Assembly (NCBI RefSeq): GCF_963678975.1
Contig: NC_089281.1
Location: 28,509,616 to 28,573,615 of the forward strand
Length of the DNA stretch: 64,000 bases
From: Dysidea avara
Lineage: Eukaryota > Porifera > Demospongiae > Dictyoceratida > Dysideidae
Direction: 5' to 3'
Shown here: positions 56,101-64,000 of the stretch, in pieces
Numbering within the stretch: position 1 is the first letter of the stretch
Layout of the letters: every line of letters starts with the position of its first letter
Made by a program: the position numbers and the translations under genes
The notes under the pieces: model-generated
Databases searched by the model: none
Told to the model about the DNA's origin: nothing
The model's input: only the letters and a program-made list of their open reading frames with translations

Positions 56101-57693
56101 ATTTACGGAAAAGACCAAGATAGTAAAGGGCCTGATTTTGCAATATACTATATTTTCCACAATTGTCGAATTGGAGCAGATGAAACAAGGACTGACGGCA
56201 CAGAAATTTGATGAGCTGATGAAACGTCACCCAGACATACTGATGCCAGTTTTTGAAAGTCCTGAGGTCAAGCTAACCAGTGCTCTGATAATCGAAGAGA
56301 TGTATTGCCGCAGCAATACCATATTTTCAGCAAGAGGTGTGAAGAGAATGGTTGAGGAGGCCATATTTGCCGAGTGGGTGAAGTATGTGAAGGAGTTGGA
56401 AGGTAGGCATGAAAACTTAATACATGTGTTGGTTAGGGTTGGACATTATTACAATAATATTACCCCAATTGTGATGCGCAATACTGTGTACTGTGACCAT
56501 TTTGAAAATACCACAGTACTGTTTGTGTAATGTTGTCTGCATAATTGCTAAGTGAGAGCATGATATATATATATATATATATATAGAAGCCTTGAATTAC
56601 ATAGCTATCAGTAGTGTCTCTTTAACACTTTAGACCCATATCTAGCTTTACACTAAATAATATTATTTACTGATAGCATTTTGTTTCTTCTTTACCATAC
56701 AACTATTTCTAATGTGATGGACTTTTTGATTGTAGAAACGCATGTTCTTTGTGTGCTGGAGTTACTACGTGACATCGCAATAATCTGATGCATGGTCACT
56801 TCAGTTATTGCAATATTAATTTTGCAAGTAGAAAATACCAGTACTGCCCAACCTTGTAGTGTTGATATGTATCAAGTATGTGTGCTTGCAATTGTGCATG
56901 TATGAAGGCTGTCGCAGCTGATTCCTCATTTCTGTTCAGCATTGTGAGGCTTTATTGTGATGAAATGAACTGCTTCTTTGATTCTGAGAGCTTGTAGTAT
57001 TGTTGTGATTTTATTTATAATGTATGGTTTCCATGGCAACAAGGCTTCTGGTAGTTGGTGTTATGTGAACCTTTTACTTCTGCATACAATACAATAAAAA
57101 TCCTCACTTATTCTGAGGTCAGCACTTTTACCTCGGCTCCTTGAGCATGCATGGTGGCCACGATTACTAAAATGTATCTCGTACCACATGATGGTTAGGC
57201 CACACTTTTGGTCCCAAATATGGAATCCTATTAATACTTTCACTCTAGTGTGATGTGTGCATGATGTATAGTTATCATGAAGTAATTAGAGAAAGTGCTA
57301 CCTTCTCTTGTATTTGTATTTTAAGGATAAAGGCTTATGCCTGTACATCCATAAACAAAATTAATAATTATTATGTACTTAGCTATTCTAATTACTATAC
57401 AAAATCAAATACTCTTGCAATTGCTTGTGTTTTTTCATGCAGATCGTACCCAACCAACACTAGAGGACCTGTTAGAGTACTTGACAGGCAGCAGTTCGAT
57501 TCCACCATCAGGATTTGGTTACGGAATACAGCCTATGATACTCTTTGACGATGACCACGATGGACTGCCAATAGTTTCTGCTTGTACATTGTCATTAACG
57601 TTTCCTACCAACTTCCCGACCGTAGAAAATCGCTTCAAAGAAAAGATGGATTTTGCTATAATGGGGTCCAAGGAATGCTATGGGCTCATATAG
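53121..57693 (+). CDS. HECT-domain E3 ubiquitin ligase, eight exons (5' end missing)
   Basis: Exons 53121-53535, 53597-53718, 53956-54078, 54744-54824, 54899-55205, 55349-55531, 55997-56402 and 57443-57693, all GT-AG with consistent phase, about 629 residues. Exon 1 opens in frame after an acceptor (GLYESRKGKYKRQRAPLGPG), so earlier exons exist. It contains a basic segment and a conserved block (ERMELARDGLGLGEVNF ... SVPYLKDILNQAKLYIRPLQ). Exon 2 has a C2HC-type finger (CWQCDMFLPMSKLSKHVMEC). Exon 3 is Ser-rich and probably disordered. Exons 5-8 form the HECT domain: RRESLLEDGLAEIWKK, VTFRDEPGIDQGGVRREFFN, and the catalytic Cys in LPIVSACTLSLTFP (codon 57583-57585). It ends KECYGLI. HECT enzymes accept ubiquitin from an E2 on that Cys and pass it to substrates. 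The architecture resembles uncharacterised G2E3-like HECT proteins of sponges and cnidarians; substrate unknown. Confidence 0.9.
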
Positions 57694-59983
57694 TGTAGAA
57701 CTGTGAACAGTTTAGTGTGAACAACTTAAACTTTTTAGGCCATGTTGATTTGCATTTCTTTTCTGGTACTGCAACCATTGTGTATGTAGGCAGCTTTATG
57801 GCTGCAGATTTGGCTACGCTGCTGTATAGCTAGCAGTCATGTAATTTGTTTATTCTGAGATTGTTTTTGTAGTCTATCAGTGTGGTGCAGTTTTTGCTAA
57901 TTATATCAGTGCTATCAAAGTATAAAAATGTTAATTATGTTTAATTTTATATAACAATTAGCTATTCTGGTATTAATTTCATCTGCCATAACTAGTAAAG
58001 TGCCTTTATATCTGCCAGTAGAATACTGTAACACTGCTTCCAATCAGTCATCTGCCTCATTCATTATAAAAGCATTGAGATATGTAAATGTATTGATACG
58101 ATGTAATACATACTAAATATTAATCTATATATAGATGTAAATTTTCAGTCCCACACTACTGCTAGCTGGTCACTTGCTGCACTATCTTTTATACCTTGAG
58201 TGTGTGCATGTGTTCTCATTTTAAAAAAAACTAATGCAAGGTATATCTAACAACATTAATGTTTCACAGCTTCCTTACCACTGCTGTGAAATACCAGGAC
58301 ATTATTGTATGGCTACTGTCACTTCAGTTGAGAAGTACAGTATGTACATGAACTAGTACTGATGATCTGGAACCTGGCTAGCAGAGGTGGTTCTAGGAAA
58401 ATGATGTTGATTGGTTACTACAAAGTAGAAGAGCTGCCATAAGGTCACAGGTTATATACTTCACTTGCATGGATAATTTTTTTTTACTACATGTACTGTT
58501 TTGTATGACACATTCTGATATAAATTATACAGATAGCTAGATGGCTTGAATGAAGTGTGGACCAAAATGTGGAGATGGGTCCTTTCCTGGCTATGAGTCA
58601 TGTAATAAATGTTTGGAACTTATCAAATATGACCATGTAAAGAGGTGGACTTTATGAAAAGGTGATTATGAAGTGGTCTTATGAACTAGGTAATTTAATT
58701 TGCCTTTAGTTAGTTATCTTTAGGACTAATCACAATATGGTCTTAAAAAGGGGGGTCACTGAGTGAGATACTCTGGGATGGTTGTATTCAATCACTGGAC
58801 TCAGGTATTGTCCCCTTTTTAATCAAACTGGTTGTAAGTACGCTAGTCTTGTGTAGTTAGACCCATGCACTCCCCACACACAAACAAAAGAAAGATGTGA
58901 TCATGCTAGACTTGTCAACATTGCCCATGTGCAGAGGTTCTACAGTAAATTGAAAGACAGTTGTCTATTACTATTCTTTTCACTGGTGATATCACATGAA
59001 AAACAACCAATCAGATACCCCGTAAGAATTTGAAAAGTCTGGCCACCTATCATTGGTTGGTTTTCGCATGAGTCCCATTCAGAATTTTTGTGTGACTGAC
59101 AACCGACATGCAAATCACTGTAATAGTTCTTACATGTCAACAAATCTAAAACAGAATTCACATGTGGTAATTACAGTTTAAAGTTCAAAATGAATCAATT
59201 TGAAATCTTGTGCACGTGATTTTGCTTGTTATTGCTGTCATGCAAAAACTATAGAACTTTATGGAATAGCAAGACAGTTAATTGTTGCCACTTAATTTAG
59301 CTACTCCATGACTATAATTTGTAGGATACATGATTACTACAACACTACACACACACATGTACTGTATGGTTTGTACTTCATGATAAGACAAATGGTGGTC
59401 ATACAATAGCGATTATGTCAAGAGACAGTGCCAAGTAGACAGGTTCACCTGCATATTTTACATTCAATGTAACATTAGCTACAACCAGTTGCCCAAATGT
59501 ACTAAAATCAATTTTTTTTAAAACTGAGTCCAGTAGTCCAGTGATTGTATACAACCCTCCAGGATACATGAAACAGTCTGACCATTTCCAATTGCCCAAT
59601 TATTATAACCTGGGGTTACACAAAATACTATTACCACCATCTTCCATACTATAATAGTGTATGTGACCAGATTTGCCAAAACCAGGCTTCCACACACATC
59701 CAGATATGTGACTTTAAAGTTCCATAACACAATTAGGAATAAGCCATTACTTTCAAAATTTTGACCTGTTATTGACCAATGCAATAAGAAAATTGTGGGT
59801 CAATAGCACAAAAATTATACTGACTGGTCAAGTTACAAGTGGTTAAAGTTGAAGAATTGGATATGTGTGGAAGTCTGGTTTGTCAAATCTGGTCACATAT
59901 AGAATATCACTACTGCCTAATGTAAATTACTGTCTGGTGATATCATAATGATGTAAGGTCATGTAAAAGACATACAACTTGTA
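57694..59983. other. Intergenic, 3' of HECT and 3' of the integrase-like gene
   Basis: The two genes converge here. I see no further exon. Frames at 58940-59161, 59399-59599 and 59518-59784 (-) are not protein-like. Confidence 0.45.
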
Positions 59984-61738
59984 TTACAGAACAGTTCCAA
60001 GTTTTGATGAAACAAAATCTAAAGTTTTTTCATAAAGATCAATCCCATAATTTGCACTATCAGCAAGAGGACAGACAGCATCACATAGTTCCTCAAAATC
60101 CAAGGAATCCAAAGGACAGCCGGTTGCTGGGATCACTACAGCTGAGGAATCATCATCATGAAGATACGGTGGCATCGGACCATCCCAGTCTATTCCAAAT
60201 ATTGGCATATCTTCCTAGACAGTAGTACATGCACATGTTTTTATACATACTGTTCATCATCAGAAATCATTATTCACATAACAGTATAAACAAACTATTA
60301 ACTAGTGTTGAATAATTTTACATAGTGATAGGAAAAGTGTCTAGGGTTGATTCATTTTTGAGGTGGCTGCTGGAGTGACATCACATAGTGAGGATTACTC
60401 CGAGACAGTTTGGTAGAGAATGATCTAGTCAGAATCTAGAAGTCAGCTCTACACTGTACTGACAACGGAGTTAAACCTTTACACAGGGTTATCACAAACT
60501 CATGCAATCAGTTATTTCTGAGGGTGGTTAATAATCAGGTTATAATGCATGCAATAACCAATGAATCGGTTGGATCACATACCACAAAACTGCTCAGTTT
60601 TAGTCATACTGAAGTGCACAAGGAACAAAACATTGCAAAGCCAATTTTCGCACTTATCGTTTGCAAGTTTGGTTAATTTATTAGATGAAAATACTGTTAC
60701 TATATAAACATTACATTGCAATAACAATTAAACCAATTAATTGGTTAATCAATCAGTTATCGGGAGCCAATAATTGGTTTTTGTACACTTGGTCCAGCCC
60801 TCTAGCTGACTAGCTGCTATAGTATGCTTTTGTTACAAAGTTTTGTTATGAATGTCGAAGTGGCTCACTACTATACTGGCTTATCACCCAGTGCTGTATT
60901 TTTAATATTCCCATGCATGAAGTGAGACATAAATACAATTATTGTACAAGATAAGAAGTTTGATAATGGGTTAAGTCATGCAGGTTTTCAAGCCTGTAGA
61001 CTATATGTAGTAAGCCAGTGTAAGTCATTAATGGCCCAAACAACTGAACAGAAACCCATTCACAATCACCCCAGTAGTATAAAATTCAGCTAGGGTAACT
61101 TGCTTTCTAAATAAATACTAATAAATACTAATAAATACTTTAAGTTACCATATAACTTCACATTACATAATTAAGTACCAACCTCTGTCAGTTGCTCGAA
61201 TACCTCTTTGGAAACTGTGCTACCACAATTAGCAATACTTTGAAGCCCTGATGTCCATAGCTGTTCTGGAGTCAAGTTATGTTCTGATCTCATTGGATGT
61301 TTTATCCAAGCTGAGCTCCAAAGTTGCAAATGTCTGTTAATCCTGGGTATGAAGACATAGTGAAGACAGAACAAATGCAACTCATTGTCAGGGTTGAAAA
61401 GATTAATATTCTCCAGGTGGTAGAAAAGGCTATGATAGAGACCAGTAACACCTTGGTATACATCACGCCACATTCGTTCCACTCTTTGATTGTGAACGCT
61501 TTTTCCAACTAGAACACTACCACGGCCAGGTCCACGTAAGGGATGGCTTAACAGGAAGAAAGACACATCAACATTCTCCACACCTCGGTCACAACGTACG
61601 CGTGAAGGTAGTCCATACTGCTGGACTGCTTCTTTGAACAAAGTAAGTACAGTCTGTGCTAGGTTATTATCTGAGCATTTCAAATATACTGGTATTCTTG
61701 AAAACCCATCCACTGCCCCATGTATCACCATCCTCCAC
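59984..61738 (-). CDS. DDE integrase-core protein, last two exons (partial)
   Basis: Exons 61738-61183 and 60214-59984. They are joined by donor GTTGGT (61182) and acceptor TGTCTAG, in phase: EQLTE then EDMPIFGIDWDGP. The first begins WRMVIHGAVDGFSRIPVYLK. It carries a full triad: Asp (61710-61708), Asp in RVRCDRGVEN (61590-61588) and Glu in NQRVERMWRD (61479-61477), spaced D-x39-D-x36-E as in retroviral-type integrases. LFCLHYVFIPRINRHLQLW and HNLTPEQLW follow, then the C-terminal exon ends ADSANYGIDLYEKTLDFVSS. The same family occurs as many long single-copy-like proteins in fish and cnidarians. Upstream exons are not found within the window. The upstream open frame to 61872 is intron read-through. 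Either a recently active element or a domesticated integrase. Confidence 0.85.
60215..61182. other. Intron of the integrase-core gene
   Basis: 968-bp intron. It holds a repeat-like part at about 60545-60800 (ACCAATTAATTGGTTAATCA, ending TTGGTCCAGCCCTCT), probably a hAT-type fragment, and three AATAAATACT repeats at 61111-61139. Confidence 0.5.
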
Positions 61739-62587
61739 CTGTAAGCACATAAATGATTGATAAGTATTGCACAGCCATATACTTTATACTCATGAAAACT
61801 CAGAGATAATGCTACAGTGGAACACTCTAAAAGGGATACCCTGAAATATGTGGACACTATGATATTATCCATGCCATGGTCCCACTATGTATTAATGTAC
61901 ATTTAACCACACCCTAACAAGAGAACACCCTCTAGTAAGAACACTGTATCAGGGTTTATAGTCCTTGATGGGAATCTTGTCCAGAAGCCATATTTGCATC
62001 TGAAAGCATAATAGATGTGACCAGCTGAGCAAAAACCAGCCATTGTTGCAAAATTCTAAAATCGTATTAAAATAAATATACAAGCTACATAAAAATTTTA
62101 CAAATTGTTTCAGTAACAAAGCTCAAATCAATAAAACCTATACACCATTGGATTTGCCTGTCCATGGAAATTTATTTCATGTTTGTTAGGTGCGTGAGTT
62201 TTGTGCATTTTTTTATGATGCCATCATGTGGTAGAAATAGAGTCCACTGTCACAATTCCTTTGTTGAAGTGGTCTTCGTTTTGTGTAATACAGGGAAATA
62301 ACTATACCTCGATCAGTTTGCCAGTTCATGGTACAAAAGTCCTGTCTTTGTAGCATGTTTCGGTTGTGAGTTATAATCAATTAATTAAGCGTCTGTGATC
62401 TGTGCAACTAGCTATTGCACTGATTCTTCCTTAACTACAATGAAACCACCCCATAGACCGAATTGTACTCACCAATATTCATCAGCTAACTGATACTATC
62501 ACTTTCTCTTGCAGCAAAACTTAATTGACTGAGGATCACTCTCAAGTTTTAAATTTCTAATTAATGCCCATTATTTTGTACATTAAT
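61739..62587. other. Presumed intron or upstream region; no exon seen
   Basis: Searched on the minus strand for the expected preceding exon (family members have a WHIDG-type motif shortly before the core) without success. AT-rich, no repeat identified. Confidence 0.4.
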
Positions 62588-62896
62588 CAGACACCTCAAC
62601 TCTCACACATTACGCATGAGACATACTCATTGGATTGTTGTCTCACGCATGGTTTTCCATCTCACGCATTGTAATTCCTGGAAAATTAAGCTCTAATGTA
62701 TTTAATTTCACTGCAAAGCACCAAACAGTGCTCTAATGGCTAAAAATGGAGAGTTATAACTGAAAATAGCCGAAGGAAGTTGCAATTTTAACAGGAATTT
62801 TCCTACTAAGACAAGACCTCACTCGTAAGTAAGCAAATCTCACGCATTTTAACCTCAAGTCTCACTCCAAGTGCACCTTCCAGGTTGAGGTCTCTG
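62588..62896. mobile_element. MITE with CAGASACCTCAAC ends and CTCACGCAT repeats
   Basis: CAGACACCTCAACTCTCAC at the left, GGTTGAGGTCTCTG at the right. CATTAAT flanks both sides (62581-62587, 62897-62903). Inside, TCTCACGCAT occurs at least four times. It shares end style and CTCACGCA/TGCGTGAG repeats with the element at 30224-31018, so both are probably one superfamily. Confidence 0.8.
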
Positions 62897-63181
62897 CATT
62901 AATAGTTTTATATAGTTTCATAATTTGCACATTACTACATGATGGACAAATGCTAGTACTGTGAATTGATAAGTAGAATCATCAGTGGTGAGCTATAAGC
63001 TATAATTACATAAGGATTCAGTAGATAGCCGTAGATAGCTTGGTCTATCCTAGATCCAACTAGCTACATAACTATTGGTACATAAATATAAAATATAACT
63101 AGCACTAGCTACAGTAGCCCAGCTGTAATTTATATTGTGGGTTCAGTATGTATCCAGCAAACATCAGTAGCCGTGTTTTCG

Positions 63182-63626
63182 CTATTGGTACCTGATCTGG
63201 CATCGAATGTGAAATGACTCTCTTTTATGGGGTTTAGTTTTTGATATCGTTGATCTATCATCTCTGCATTGGTCTACAACTTTGCGATGGTCTTTACTCT
63301 CTTTGGAGTCATAGGGGAACAGTAGGAACTGTATCCTCCTCATCCTCTCCTCTGTCTGATCTTCTCTCATGACCAGGAATTATTTCGCTCCTCTCTTGGG
63401 TGAGCTTGTCAGTAGGCACCGTAGGTTAGTATCTATTGTCTGATATATAGCCTGTCTGTCGTCTCCCATCGATGGGTGGCATAGAACTGTCCCTCTTGGA
63501 CACTAAGGTTTCTGAGGAAACGGGGTAACTCTCTCTGTGGAGGCACCAGGACGCCTGTCTTTGCTAGACACCTCACTGTAGCCTTTGCTAAAAGGCTCGC
63601 CTTGCGTGGGCCTTCTTTCCTTCAGT
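63182..63626 (-). pseudogene. Leader and start of gag of an LTR retrotransposon
   Basis: Downstream of the primer site on the minus strand lies about 250 bases of leader, then the frame from 63370 (MREDQTEERMRRIQFLLFPY ... HIRCQIRYQ), charged and gag-like but short. No RT is present before 63180, so the element is truncated or broken after its 5' end. Confidence 0.4.
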
Positions 63627-63643
63627 GAACCACTTCTGACACC
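63627..63643 (-). other. Primer-binding site
   Basis: On the minus strand TGGTGTCAGAAGTGG directly follows the LTR terminus (…GACAATGCA). It begins TGG, as required for pairing to a tRNA CCA end, and is of the type often assigned to tRNA-Leu in metazoan LTR elements. Confidence 0.65.
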
Positions 63644-64000
63644 ATGCATTGTCAACGATTAAGACCGTATAGATGGATAATAATAACACGCAGTTCAGCC
63701 ACAAACTACAACCAATTCTTATTAGAGCACACTATATATATAAAATGCATCACAATATTTACGTAATCTACAACATACGCAGCAATACAATATTACAATA
63801 CAATACAGTCTGTCACAATTGTACTTAATCACGGAAACACACAAACTAATCTACAGAACTAATTCACAGTGCTTTTGTTTCATTGTAACACTAATGTAGT
63901 GAAGGTTAATTATGGGTGTCAAGACATTGAAATAGCTTCAGAGCATTCTCTTCCAAATACCTGCCATTCAATCCACCAAAGTAAAATTAATGATTTTCAC
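63644..64000 (-). mobile_element. 5' LTR of an LTR retrotransposon (cut by window end)
   Basis: On the minus strand the segment ends in CA just before the primer site. It contains a TATA-like TTTATATATATAG (about 63731-63745) about 90 bases before its end. Its outer end is beyond the window, so length and the paired LTR cannot be checked. Confidence 0.5.

Noticed and set aside
61739-61872. Extra 45 N-terminal residues of the integrase-core frame
   Set aside because: They lie upstream of a clear CTTACAG acceptor at 61739 and do not resemble the family. Intron read-through.

Overview
The window reads as metazoan nuclear DNA, most likely from a demosponge. The split genes, GT-AG introns and AT-rich gaps show this. 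So do the protein families (PLAC8, TRIM with a filamin domain, multi-exon HECT ligase) and the very dense mobile elements (hAT, Harbinger-like, pogo-like, MULE-like, DIRS, LINE, LTR). Amphimedon queenslandica is my best guess from family resemblance; no search was run.

Layout. 1-1562: last exon of an FAHD1-type acylpyruvase (+). 1563-5205: gene-poor, with small repeats. 5206-10538: a nested transposon cluster in which a 5.3 kb palindromic hAT-like element has been hit by a LINE fragment, two CAGGGGCGGATCC elements, two MITEs, and a 1.4 kb foldback inside one of those. 10558-11845: two unclassified repeats. 11860-15600: a 3.7 kb satellite of about 31-bp units. 15720-17205: an antisense LINE split by a foldback, then a TATCGA-rich element. 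17206-24000: mostly non-coding, with a hAT element at 19851-20433. 24063-29105: a decayed DIRS-type retrotransposon (-) with gag zinc knuckle, RT/RNase H and tyrosine recombinase, plus a 1.1 kb minisatellite. 30061-35218: a complete four-exon PLAC8-domain gene (+) with an intron full of transposons. 35219-43780: repeats, including a duplicated 1 kb repeat and several long hairpins. 43795-46722: a pogo-like DNA transposon carrying, convergent to its transposase, a HIRAN-like plus Ulp1/SENP-protease passenger gene. 46756-48236: a hAT element with 8-bp target duplication. 49504-50957: the main exon of a TRIM45-like protein (-). 51100-52770: LINE remains split by a hAT MITE. 53121-57693: eight exons of a HECT E3 ligase (+). 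59984-61738: the last two exons of a gene with an intact DDE integrase core (-). 62588-62896: a short element. 63182-64000: the 5' end of an LTR retrotransposon (-).

The host genes are unrelated to one another. PLAC8, TRIM and HECT carry no visible shared regulation. The strongest unifying signal is a roughly 20-bp module, TACTCTAATAGAGCAGTCAC, often as a dimer or trimer. It sits inside several otherwise unrelated element families, and the 31-bp satellite looks derived from it.

The most novel candidate is the pogo-like element with a SUMO-protease-like passenger. Both of its genes are broken here, so intact relatives must be sought elsewhere.
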